A DNA stretch of 64,000 nucleotides from Amborella trichopoda (lineage: Eukaryota; Streptophyta; Magnoliopsida; Amborellales; Amborellaceae). A model generated the notes under the pieces. It was given only the letters and a program-made list of their open reading frames with translations, was not told the origin of the DNA and searched no databases. Positions 32,781 to 45,200 of the stretch are shown here, in pieces. The first letter of the stretch is position 1, and every line of letters starts with the position of its first letter. The DNA lies in contig NW_006497735.1 of assembly GCF_000471905.2 (NCBI RefSeq), positions 1,496,715-1,560,714 on the forward strand. The letters are read 5' to 3'. Made by a program: the position numbers and the translations under genes.

Positions 32781-35080
32781 AGGGATGACTTTGACGTATT
32801 CGATGTATTATGAAAGGAACCGAAGCTTTGTTTTAGAGTGTAGGGTGGAAAAGCTTTCCTAGGATGTGAGGCACCTTGGTGAGAATGAAATTCTTTGGCT
32901 GGACATGATATCCTATCATATGAGGGGTTGCTTGGGCTTAAGGGAGAGTCCTATACGCCAGGCCGGCCCTTCTATTAAGGGCACCTCTGCCTACAAGCTG
33001 AGGAATTTATAGATGTCCTACCTTGCCTAGAGATAAGTGAAAACAACTTTGATAGTGTTGTAGCACATGGCGAGCTTAATATCACCAGTCTGCTGTTGCT
33101 CAGGACTTTTGGGTGCCTTCACTCCTTTGAATGAAACCGAGATTGAGACCCTAAGGCGGCTAGAGAAGTTGCGCTTGCTGAAACAATGGGCCCTTTGATA
33201 GTCGATGCCCCCACATATGTCTCTATCGGCCTCTAGGGGACCAAGATAGTTTCGACCATGAAAAAGGTTGTTGATGAAACAATGGCGCGCGCGCGATGAA
33301 CCTCAATACAAGGGAGCTAACAATTAGGCTGACGAGATGACCTTTTTGCAAACGCAACAGAGAAAGAAAGAGTCACACTCAAAATCTAGATGCTACCCAA
33401 ATTGAAGGACAAACTCCTCCCTAGTGAAGTCGTTAGAAATTTGGTTGCCCGAAGTGTCAGTATCAAGATATTATGACTCCTATAATGAAAATAATTAGAG
33501 AACACAAACATGGAGAAGAAATTTACCGTTAAACCCTCTAAATGGATAAAGGCTTTTGTACGATCAATGGGGATTGAAGGAGTTCCAAGAGCTTTGGGGT
33601 TCTTTTTTCATTTACATTAAATCAATACCATTGATTTGGGTCATAGAACATAGTACAAATATTAAAGAAACAAAAAATATTAAAGAAACAAAATACAACA
33701 AACAAAGACACCAAGAGACATCTACATGTCTTTATATATAAATATAATACAAGCACACATTGAATAAATTTGTTCTCCTTAATTAGGATTATAAGCCAAA
33801 TGTAGATCCTGAGCATTCGTTCTTTAGGGACATCGTCACATTCCTGGAGTTTTAGAGTGTCGTCAACATTCTTGGCCCCACCTAGATCTATGAACTTTTT
33901 GGGTATCTGACGTATCAGTCTCTCCCCTCCAATCGTTTAGGCCTTAGCAATAATCAATGTGCATTATATAGGCTACTCGAGATGATAATCATGAATCGAA
34001 GTCATTCACCCAAAATCATGGCGGTCATCTCTAATAGGTCCTCATAGCATAGATATCATTTGAGTATGATGTGAAACAAACCTTAGAGGATGGGATTTTC
34101 TATGAGAAAGATCCTTATTTGCTCACACCAGCGGCAAAGCCTTTCGTGTTTATAAGAACATTCAAAGTGGACAATGTAATTTTCACAAAGCAAGTTCTTT
34201 TAATCTGAATTTTCATATGTTAATAAAGGACTTTGAGAGGAATCTAAGGACATTAATTTCCAGACAAATGGATCAAAGATGAGGACGATATAGCCATTCT
34301 AATTTATCTTATTACAGTTTCTGATTTTCTACAACAAACCTACCTATTATGAGCCATATATCTTTCAAATCAGATTATTATTTGCTATGGCATCTCATTG
34401 ATATGATCGAAGAACAAAAAAACTCCACATAAATTGTTAGAAGCCTCAATTTGAAAGCAGTAAACGTCTGCATGTATGTTATGTATTGGAAATGTGTTGA
34501 TGACATATTAGATCTCTCTCAAAATCTAAATCCATGAGCAATGGCTCTCCCATGGATGTTAGTGAAGAATATGTTCCCTCCAAATTTCATGAGAAAACTC
34601 CAAATCGATTAGGAGAAATCTTGATTTTTCTATTCATGAGTTATCTCGTCAAGTGAAGAGGTGCTTGACAGTTGGTGAACGTAGTGGCACCTCTGAGTAC
34701 TGAAAAAGGATGAAATCATCTCCAAATGATCTAAAACTATGGAAATAAGATTATTATTCCTTAGATTAAACTTCTAGCAACTTTTCATGTGATTTCAAGA
34801 TAATAATATTTGGGACTAATATCATGCCTACCTTGGTGCATACTGAATCTAAAAATTGTATGTTTTCTCATGCTAATGATACTAAAGCAAACGTCTAGAG
34901 AATGTTTGGACTATTAATGTTCCAAAACACACCGAAACATTAGCATCTCAATTTCGCTGCGTACCATTGAACAACAAAAAAATAAAATAACAATAAAGAG
35001 TACTCTAAAATTTTAGGTAAATACAAACAATACCTGCCACTTCATGAAATGATTGTGGTGATCGAATCATCCTATTTAAC
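32781..35080. other. Intergenic, no recognisable gene
   Basis: The first 750 bases are less AT-rich and might be further retroelement debris, with no domain I can name. A short GCGCGCGCGCG run lies near 33287. From 33540 on the sequence is AT-rich and featureless. Confidence 0.4.
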
Positions 35081-35430
35081 AATAAGATGTTTACTTTTTT
35101 TTTTTTATCTAACTTAGGTACCTATTTAAAAAACATGACAAGAATAATCAAAGTATCCTTATTCAAGATTAGGAACCTTGAAATAAACCTCTTCAATACG
35201 CATAAAAAAATGGAAAAGGATCAAATTGCCCTTGTTCAAGGCGGATAATTCATCCCATTTAATATTGAGATGCTTACTTTTTCTATTTAATTTAGATACA
35301 TATTTGGAAAAATGATGAAAATAATCGAAGTGTCTTCGTTCAAGATTAGGAACCTTGAGCAAGCCTCTTTAGAAAACATGATAAAAAAAAAATAATCAAA
35401 TGCCCTTGTTCAAGATTAGGGACCCTAAAC
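35081..35430. repeat. Tandem repeat, period about 181, two units plus a partial
   Basis: Unit 1 (about 35081-35260) and unit 2 (about 35262-35400) share 'gatg(t/c)ttactttttt', 'taggtacctatt/tagatacatattt', 'aataatc(a/g)aagt' and 'ttcaagattaggaaccttga'. A third 'ttgttcaagattaggga' follows at 35407. Confidence 0.8.
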
Positions 35431-36105
35431 ATGTACTTCGGTAATAGAGCCCAACTAAGCCAAATAATGATTACCTAGTTAGTCCAAGCCAAATAAGATT
35501 ACCAGGTTGTTCATGGTGAATGGTAAAAGCATTTACCATGAAAAAAGTTAGTGTTGTCTTGAACAACCAGGGTTATTATTATAGTTTCATAAGTTTGTGT
35601 TACAAACCTTGAAAAATAAGTGGTGTTAGGCTAAATTACTATAATTTCCTTGTTTGTTCAAGATTCTCGAATAGGAGCAATGCACTATAATTTAACATAT
35701 TTTTTAGATGAGTTGTGTGAGCGAAATCAAGTTTAAAAGAGTAATTATTTTAATATCAGATGCGATGGTTTTATAAATTTTGAAAAATGCAAATGCAATT
35801 TTGTCCATTTAAATGATAGTTTATGTTAAGGTTTTGTTGTGTAATTTGACAATTTTAGGAATAAAAAGTTTATTCAAGGCATCAACCTTGTATTATAAAA
35901 GTAATGCACACCTCAAAATCTATCAGAGAAGGTTTTTTGACACTAGAAACCATACAATTGAGCATCTCAATTTTGAGATGTATAGAGATGAAGAAAGACA
36001 TAGTAGTTCAATTGATCACGTTGACCTCGAGATGTATGAACATGAAGAAAGAGTTCAAGTCCTAAAAATAAGAGAAATTAATGTAAATACCATTTTTTTT
36101 CCATA
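35431..36105. other. Intergenic with small hairpin
   Basis: The palindrome 'atggtaaa...tttaccat' sits at 35521-35540 between 'aggttgttc' (35503) and 'cttgaacaacc' (35560), forming nested inverted repeats, perhaps a small MITE core. Otherwise AT-rich and non-coding. Confidence 0.45.
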
Positions 36106-36339
36106 GACATTGTCTACCAAGAGACCATCTATCATTGTACATGGAGATCAGAATCATTCTTGTCTTTTAAATTTCAAAATAGGTAGTTGCAAGAGTGTCA
36201 TTGCATAGATACAAGTTCCAATAAAAAATATTCTTGGAATGTGTGACTCATCCTAAGATATTCAATGTAACATCTAATGAGTGAGAATGATTGTGACCTC
36301 CATGTACAAATAATAAATGGTCTTTTTGTAGACAATCTC
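36106..36339. mobile_element. Family B MITE copy 1
   Basis: The left arm 'gacattgtctaccaagagaccat' pairs with the right arm 'atggtctttttgtagacaatct'. Inward, 'gtacatggag(a/g)tca(g/c)aatcattct' is present in both arms. A second copy lies at 41093-41316. Noncoding. Confidence 0.75.
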
Positions 36340-37544
36340 ATTTGAAAATTGCTCCCAAATTCTTCTATTTTTCTATGATGTCCCTTTTCTTCCCCACTTT
36401 TTAATTTTTTTCTTGAAATTGCCCTTTTGTTCAACACTCGTGCCAATAGTTTGTTTTGGGTAAGTTGAAAATTGAGTTCGGCACTTGGAGTACGAAACTT
36501 TGTTTTGTGCAACATTAGGCGACAATCTAAGTACGAACTTTGTTTTGAGCATATGCCCAAAACAAGGTTTGGCACTTAGACTTTGGCATTTTGAGGTACT
36601 CTGGTTGCATCTCCTTAGAAAGGGTCACGTAATGTTTGTATTTTTATTTTTCTTTAATGTAATCCTTTTTTAGAATACTAATAATAACAAAAAAAAAAGT
36701 AGGAGCTCGTCATCCCCATTGATTCAAAATGTTGCATAAAGGGCATTTTACAAAAAATAAGAAAGCATAATAACAATAAAAAAATGCTTGTGGAATAGAA
36801 AATTTGAGGGAGTTTTTTGAAATATATTAAAATGAGGTATTTAGGTTAATTCCTAAAACTAATACATCCTTTCCTCGTAGAACATAAAATTTCAGGGATA
36901 GTTTTTAAATATATTAAAAAAGAGGTATTTAGGTTAAGTCCTAAAACTAATACATCTTTTAACATATTATACAGACCATTCATTTTTAAGATTTTGAAGT
37001 ATTTTGAAGTGTTATGCTTGGTCCATGCTATTTTTGGAAGGTATAGATATTGTTAACATTTGGAAATACACCTTGCTTTTGATGAACAATTATTTCATGC
37101 GGGCGCATTTATACAATATGTGGTCCAGAGGTTTAAAGCAAAATGGATGGAAACATGTCGTCCATCAAAAAGCAAAAAGCAGTTGTAACTAACGGTCCAA
37201 ATGTTTTTTAATTGGATTATTATTTTTAATTTTCAAAATTTATTTTTGTTTTTATATTCATAATCTCTATGTTAAAAAGGTTATGTATCCTGTAAAAATT
37301 AAGACCAACTTTACAACAATATTTATTGCCAAGCCCGCATTTGTACATATGCGGGCTTGGCCGCATGCTAACCGCGTCCTAGTTTGATTGTTCATTTACA
37401 CCTTAGTTAAACGGCAGTGGTGGTTCGTCCAAGGGAATAAATATTGTTAAAAATAACGGAAAACTGTTCCATGAGACGAATCCCTGCTCTCGTGGTTGTT
37501 CCCTATGTTGAGAGTGGAGAAGAGAGAGACTGCGAAAGTACTTT
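36340..37544. other. Intergenic with a 90-base tandem duplication
   Basis: 'aatatattaaaa..gaggtatttaggttaa(t/g)tcctaaaactaatacatc' occurs at about 36824 and about 36912. At 36424-36575 there are inverted and direct echoes of 'gaactttgttttgtgc' and 'ggcacttaga'. No gene recognised. Confidence 0.5.
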
Positions 37545-38300
37545 TTCCTGGACCATGGTTCGGGTCCGGGTCAGACTTGGACCCGGATTCAGATTTGACT
37601 GGACTCTAATTTATTGGATTTGGACTCTAAAAATATAACTATGTACCTAAAAATATTTTATAAATTTATTAAATATACACATGTATTATTTAAATATAAA
37701 AAAGTTCATGTAAAATTGCAACTTTAAAAAGTAGAATTAAAGATGCAACTCAAAAATCATCATAAGGTTGTTTTAATGTTTTAAAGTTGTTTTAATGTTG
37801 AAAAAAACCCTTGGCAATGAGATATATAAATATAAAAAAAAAAAGAAATTTTTAGTTGTAGAAAATTAGAAATAGTGCAACTTGCAACACATTATTTAGA
37901 CAATCCATTTTCAAGATTTTTATATGTTTATCGATCTACTTGATTTTAACCATTTTTTTAGTTTAAAATCTTATAAGTAAAAATGAAAATATATTTTAAG
38001 ATAATCTTAAGAATTTTTACGCCAAAATTACATGTTATGATAAAATTTAGAGGTGCAACTTAATTGGATTGTTTGAAATTTCAACTTATACAAACCATAC
38101 TCTTTAAATATTTTGACTAAAAATATATAATTATATTTATTTAAATAATATATATTAAATATTAATAGTATTTTAATTGGGCCTCTATAGACCCGGACCC
38201 GGACCCGGACCCGAACCCGAACCCAGACCCATGGACCCTAATACTATTCAGCAAGATCCAATTTTTGGACCCATGCCGGAACCGGGTCGAGTGCTAGTCC
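37545..38300. mobile_element. Composite: GGGTCCGGGTC-ended element with a MITE nested inside
   Basis: The left block at 37558-37600 ('ttcgggtccgggtcagacttggacccgga') and the right block at 38187-38295 ('gacccggacccggacccg' through 'tttttggacccatgccgg') are inversely related and resemble the hAT-like DNA at 7612-8125. A family A MITE occupies the middle (37716-38102). The right end lies about 310 bases upstream of the seipin start codon. Confidence 0.55.
37716..38102. mobile_element. Family A MITE copy, inverted relative to 27226-27613
   Basis: Runs from 'ttgcaactttaaaaagtagaattaaagatgca' to 'tatacaaaccatac'. It shares 'acacattatttagacaatcc', 'tttatcgatctacttgat' and 'acatgttatgataaaatttagaggtgcaactt' with the family. 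Confidence 0.75.
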
Positions 38301-38612
38301 CTTGCCCGCGCGGTAGAGAGAGAGAGGTGTAAACTTTTTTCAGGCGCTCGCTGTACTCTACCATCATCTCATCTGCGTCTCTAACACGAGAGGAGAGAGA
38401 AACACAGTGAAGGAAACATGACATAAATTGTTTGATTTCGCAGAAGAACTGAGGCTAGGTCACCATGGCCATGTAAACAGAAGAAAGACAGAGTAGATTT
38501 ATATGTGCAACCATATGACGCTTCCATGTGTCAAGCCATGAAGCAGGTGTCACTCTTCTCCCAAACAATCCCTCCCCAATATTTCTAATTCCTCTCTCTT
38601 CTCTCTCTCTCC
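38301..38612 (+). promoter_or_regulatory. Seipin upstream region with short upstream ORFs
   Basis: GA/CT-rich DNA between a transposon and the start codon. Small ATG frames precede the gene: 38418-38426 (2 codons), 38465-38476 (ATGGCCATGTAA, 3 codons), 38503-38541 (12 codons) and 38526-38588 (20 codons). None overlaps the main ATG. A weak TATA-like 'tttatat' at 38498 is the only core-promoter candidate, so which of these frames are in the mRNA is unknown. Confidence 0.4.
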
Positions 38613-39221
38613 ATGGATTCTCAGACCATGACAAGCCCCATCTGTCTTTCGCCTCCCCCACAAGAGAGCGACCCCCTCTTGCTTAAACCAGTGGATTGGC
38701 TCATCGACCTTCTCTCTATACACCTCAACTTCATTTCCCATTTCTTCTCTGCAATTTCATCCACATTCTATGCCTTCTTATCCATGGTTCTCGAGTTCTT
38801 TCACTCGATTGGTGAGGCCAAACACAAGGCTGAAGAGACCGCTCACCAGGAACTTGAAGCCGTTTCGAGAGCTCCCTTGGCCGTGGCTGAAGGTGGGGGT
38901 CTATTTGCAAAGAAGCTGGTTTTTGGCTGCTTGGGGGCCACTTATGTGTGCTCAATTCTCGTTTTGCTCCTGGTTTTTTCTGTGCTTTTGGGAGTTGGGT
39001 TTGTTAATCTTTGGGTTGAAGAGCCTGTGGTGGTTAAGAAGAACCTCTATTTTGATTATACTCAGCCTCACCCTGTTGCTGTTGTCTCTGTTGATGATTT
39101 GGGGAATTTCAAGAGTTTGGTTCGTGGGAAGAGAGCTATACCTGCTGGTCACACCTTCTTTGTCTCTGTGGTTCTTGTATTGCCGGAGTCTGATTTGAAT
39201 AGGAATTTGGGCGTTTTTCAG
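38613..39221 (+). CDS. Seipin exon 1 (residues 1-203)
   Basis: Starts ATGGAT after a CT run; the frame is open upstream only by chance and gives no further homology. Ends GTTTTTCAG/GTACTG in phase 0. Encodes the N-terminus, TM1 and the first part of the lumenal beta-sandwich domain. Confidence 0.9.
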
Positions 39222-42200
39222 GTACTGGGTCTTCGATTTTCTTTTGTATTCATTGGCTTCTGATTTTCTTATTTAATTTTGATCTTGCTTTTGCGGGTTG
39301 CGAATATTTTATTTTTCTATTCTGTATCCGATTTCTTGTTAAGTGTTATTTTTGCTTCTATTATGGGATGTGCTTGATCATTTTGGATGCTTTGGTGATG
39401 GTTGCTCTGAAAATTGGCTCATTCATATCTTTTTTTTAAATTTTAAGTTGGTTTTGTTTGTTTTTACGTTCATTATGGTTACTGCCTTTGAGAATAGCTT
39501 ACATTTGGTCTTTAGGGAAATGCACATCATTTATTTTTGGAAATAGAATAATGCAGTTATTGGTTTAACTATTCAGTGCTGGAGTTGCAAATTATTGAGG
39601 GAGATAAATACTGAGACGTTTTCATGAGGGATCGCTAGTGTTTAAGGGTCTGTTAGAGTTGCAGTTTTTGAGTAACTACTGTTCTTTGTTGATCATTGTC
39701 TAAAGTTGCTGTAGAGCAGCAATGAATGGTAATTTTTAGCAAACATTAATGAAATAGCATCTTCTTATGAGTAGAGATAAATAACTATGATTATCCCCAT
39801 TAATTTTTCAATGATTCTGTTGAAGAAGTTGAACGGTGAGTACCTCCCTGCTTTTGAATTTTGTGCCCAAAAATAATTTAAAAACATTGGTCAAAGTGAT
39901 GAGATAGAATTGCAGCAAAGTTTTTTTCTGCCTTTTTAAGTCTGCAGTCTTGAATAGAACAGTTAACACATTAAAAAAAAAAAGAGTCTGTAGTCTTGGT
40001 CTGATTCTAAACTTCATTCTTTATTTTCTGTCTCAGTTGGGAAGAGTCCCTGTTATCATACTCTGTGGAACTTTCCTACCTTGTGATACTAAGGAGATAA
40101 TGAGATGGTGTTTCTAATTTTCTATAATAAATTTGAGATCATGGAATTGGCTACAAGGACATCTCTCTCTTGTGGCCATGACGACCATGTTCCTAATTGC
40201 AATATCTGAAGTCAAATTGTATACCCTCTTCCATATGATCACTAGGAATGGCTTTCTTCTTTGATTTGCACCGCCTTCTCTTATATGGACATCAATATGC
40301 CTTTCTTCATTGGGACTTAAACAAGTTTTATGTGGTGCCCACATCCATAGATGGTTACAAGAAATAAGTCCTTTCTGTATCATCTTTGCAAGTCGTTACA
40401 CTGTTTTCACCAGGCTTGTGGAACATGGTTCCAAGGATTGAAGGACAAAGTAGGCTATATACATAGTTGGCAAGAGTGGTCTCTGAAATGGTGATTGGCG
40501 TAACTCATATGTTTATCTGATCAGTAGATGCTATGATTGTTGTTTGGTAGTCTGTATGGATTTTGTTTTTACATCATGGGTTCAATTAATCATTTGTTCA
40601 CGTTGGATGGTATTGCCCATTAGAAATGGTAGGTTGTAGTACAATTCCATGTGAAGGATCTGGGTCATAGACTCCTAGGTGGTTCATCTTGGGCATGGAA
40701 CTGTTGTTTACTCAGCACCAAATGTTCATTAAGACTTTTCTAAGAGATGCATACTAAAGATTGTAAAATTGACAACTTCATTTAGCGATTCTTAGGGTCT
40801 TGTAGTTGATAATGTTATAAAGTCCTAAAAACATTTTTCTCTAAAACTACACATGATGATGGTGGACAAATAACAGAAAGACCCATATTGTACTAAAGAA
40901 TAAATGCACAAGGAACAAAAAATATGATAAAGACCAATGTTGGATTCCAGGGCTCAAGCAAGAAACTCGGCCCCTTGCCAAGAAGAGTAACTTGGGGGAG
41001 TTCGAGACAACTTTTCCGAATTGCCCGATTTGAGGAAAGGTGCCAAAAACTAAAAAATTAGCAAATAAATATGAAAAATAAAATATGGAAAAGTATACAA
41101 AGAGACCATTTCCTTTTAGTACAAGGAGGTCACAACCATTCTTGTGCGTCAAATTTCAAATCAAATGGTTATAAGTGTACTTGTGATTAAACTCAAAGCC
41201 CAACAAAAAATTTCTCAAACTTCGTGACACACCCCAAGCAATCCAATTGGATATCTAATGGCTAGGATTAATTGTGATCTCATTGTACAAAAGATAAATT
41301 GTCTGTTAGTATACAATCCATAAAAAATTTAAACAATATTTAGAGATGCAAAAAAGCATATGAAATAAAAAAGGGTATAAATCATGGAATAGGAAAATTC
41401 ACTAATGTTATTGGCTTGGAAAAAATAATTAATATATGAAAATGGGAAAAATGAGAAATAATATAATAAATGAAAAATCATAAAAACACAAGTATATTTA
41501 AAATGAGTTATAAATCAATTATGATTGATTTAGTAAAAATCTTTCTAAAATGAGTTTAAAATGTCTTTTTCTCAATTCTAGTACTTCCAATATATAAATC
41601 TGGCAAAACTCTTTCTAAAAACACAAATTTGGCTCCAATGGCACACTGTAGGTCCTTCGATCTTGAAAAATGAAAAAGGGGGGTGGATTTCCTCCCCTTT
41701 TAGAAGCCCGGGTTTTACAGTACTCAGGTGAGTCGCTATAGTACACGCGTGGGTATTGTACAGGGTACATACCTGTACCCTGTTCTGGGCTCGGTAGTCC
41801 CTTGTGCCCAAGTAGCTTACCCAAGTTCAAGTCAACCAGGACGAGTTTTCAACCTTTGATAGAAACTAACTAGGAACCTGAAGGTAAACCTGCTCATAAA
41901 GATATTTTGGAATGGTCATTCTAGGATTGGAAACACAAGATTTAGGATGCTGTTTAAAGCGATTGCGCTAGAAATGGAGAGTTCGACTTTGTTAGAGCTG
42001 TAGCTTCCACATGTACATGCTGAAGGGAATCATTGAACAAAAAAGCAAGCATAGTGTTCATGTGGGTAGATATATTTGTATGAAGCCTTGAAATCATTGA
42101 TAAAAAAGATGGTGACTTATTTGAAATTGTGGAGGCTTAGCAGGCTTGGAAGATTTTATGCTGTTACCTGAGAAATAGAAGGCTATTGGAAGGATTGCCT

Positions 42201-45200
42201 AAGTGACTTTTCATCCCTAAGGCATATATGGTTGGATCAGCTCTATGTCGCAATGCCGAAGGAGTGATCCCGATGGCAAGCATTGCCTTTGTAGCATCAT
42301 TGTAGAGTAGGAAATTAAACTTCTAGAAATCATTTGTTCTTATTGAACCTGGGACGTTATGGTTTTCCGTTTTTCTTTTTTCCCTTTTTGATTGGTCCTT
42401 TACAGGTTTTAGCCCCTGTTGTATCTTTTTCTTATGTTAGTTGTGTTGTGGAACCATTTAGTTGTATGACTAATATATTCATGCCCAACTTGACATGGTC
42501 CTTATTCATTTCTCCTCCACTTCGTAATTCTTTCACATTACTGTGGTTCCGATTGTCAGTTACTTCATAATTGTAGCTCGTGTGCTTTTTAATTCTTTTT
42601 TTTTTTCAGATTTACAGATTTTGACTTTGCAATTACAATATATGGGTATTGCCAGTTTTAGTTTTTGATAGTGATTACCATCACATCATTTTTCTATTCA
42701 AAACTCTTTATTGGCAACAGCTGAAGCAATGAGCTCATGTTCCATTTTGAAATGAGTGATAAAGCTGCAGTTCTTTGGACTGCCAGGGATTGTTTATCTA
42801 TGAAGGGTGAATATCCAACGAAGCGTGTACTTGGATTCTTCAGAATCTGCCTTTTGGTTTCTATTGCTACATCCTTTTGATATATTAGATTGCCCTATGC
42901 CATGAATCCCTCTTGGGTGCCCAGATAAATGCTAGGAGTTTTAGGTGGTGAAATCTTATAAAAGTGTAGGAATATACAGGCAAGCACCTGCTATAAAGCG
43001 AGCTAAGTAGTGTCATGTCGACCTATGGGGGCAAAACTCCCCTTGCCTGATACAGGGTGGCACCTAGACAGCCAAAGCAGTTGCCTTTGGTAACATTGGT
43101 TGCTACCATTCTTTTGACCTTTTCAAGATATAGCACTACGTGGAGAGCTGATAGCCTTTGTCCTTGAAAACCTTTTGAGTTGAGATCATGGTGGTACAGC
43201 TTCACTTGTGAGTCACATGCCTCCCTTGAGTAAGATGGAAACAAAATTGGCCATGGCTCAGAAATCCAATTTAATATGATCTTAAAAATCATATATGGAG
43301 CTATAACCAGATCAGTAGTACCTAAACATTCAGTACTTGTAATTTGAACTTCTTTAATCATGTTATAGTTTGGTCAATCCTCTTTGTTACTGCCTTCATC
43401 ACTGAGCCCCGTGGTCTCCATTAAGATGAAATTGTGAGTCATGAGAGAGTGCCATCAGCATGATGCTTCTCCTGTTGATCTCAAGTAAGTGTTTATCAGC
43501 TCCCTCCGTTGCTTTCTCTTTGTCGATTTCACCTTCAGTGTGTTGAGCAATTTTTGAACCCCATCTTGGGCTCTTATTCTTCTTTCTTGCCTTTGCATGG
43601 CAATGGGGGGTTTCTTCTTTGGGAAATCCTGGGGCCCTACATGGGCTATGAGGTTTGTGTTATGATGATATGAGTGCTGTAAATATTAAAAAGTGAGGAA
43701 AACATTAGAAAATGGATAGTTGTGCAAAGATGTCATGTAATTTTATCATGTCTCCCAAAAGGAATTAACAGTGTTGAACTTGGTGGCCGTTTTATGATAG
43801 CCTCTTGAACGACAGATTTGAGTTTGGTTAATCTTCAAATTAACATGGTGAAGATTTAAGATGCATAAATACAATACTTTTGTTTCTTATGTATCATGGT
43901 GTTTTTCTTTGTTCTTTTGTTGTTTTAACAAAGTTACTAGTAGATGCCTCTGTTGTGTCTAAGCAGTCGGTGCAGAATTATGAAATATTTGGAAGACCCC
44001 TAAAGGTACCATTTATTACTATTTTGTGGTTATAAATGAGTTGCTCTTTTGTTCAGTCTTAAAAGACTATTACATGCATTACACATCTGCGATAAATACT
44101 AATAAGTGGGATAAATTAGATTGTGGATTACTTGGACTTAGGAACTTTTTATGTCCTATTCCTAGCGTCTTGGTAGGTCTGCTATGGACTACTAGAATAC
44201 AACATGCTTTCTGTTCTTCTGAATTCTCGCTTCTATCCTATTTCACTAAGGTGATGTTTGGGAGGGCATTGTAGTCTCTGCAGAACATGAATCTGAAATT
44301 GGGGAACTTTTTTTGTTTGTTTGAAATCTTGGAACTTTTGTTGAGTATTACAAATTTTGAACACTGATCTTGTATATTTTCAAAAGATAACAAGTCTTTC
44401 ATTGTAAAGAAATTTTAAAGTTTATTTCTACTTAATGTTTATTCTCGGTTTATGTTTGCTTTTGGATTTCTTGTTTTGCTTGGTGGCTTAAGGGGTTTGC
44501 CTATGGGCTGGTTGATATTCATTCCTACACTTGGAATTGCTTGGTTCTAATCGGGAAGAACGCCAATGAGGTGCCTCTAGATAACTAGATAGATTCCCAC
44601 TTCATTATAATTTTTTTTGTGGTGCTCGTCCCTTATCCTTGATTCATGTTCTTGTAAAGCGATCAAGAGGACAAGTAGGAACAAGAAGTCTATCATTAAG
44701 CAAGACTATATTATAAACAAGTAGGAAACAAGATGTCTATCATCTAACAAGGTGCAAGACAATATTATAAACAAGTAGGAAACAAGATGTCTAGCATCAA
44801 GCATGCTATTACTTTCCCAATCTTCCTGTGTCATTTTCTTTTACTTCACAACTTAACTCTAGAAAATAGAGTGGGTGATAGAAATTCATGTATCTTTGAA
44901 TAACTTGCAAGGTCTACACTTGTTAATTTTGTAACAGTTTTCTTTTTCTTTCCTAATCTGATGATCATCTTCTGAAGTAGAGATTTTATTTTCTTATATA
45001 TCTGACGAGGAACTCTGCCATGGCTGGTCCCGCGTCGGTCATGCCTGTTCTAAACAGGAGAAAGGATGAGGGTTGTTTTAGGTTGGCAGCCTGCTTGAAA
45101 CTTTTGCCATATCTATTTCATGAATCATGAACCTATATTATAGACTAAAGGTATGGCTTTTGATAGAGGGAACAATATTCTTGTAGTTGATCCCTAATAG

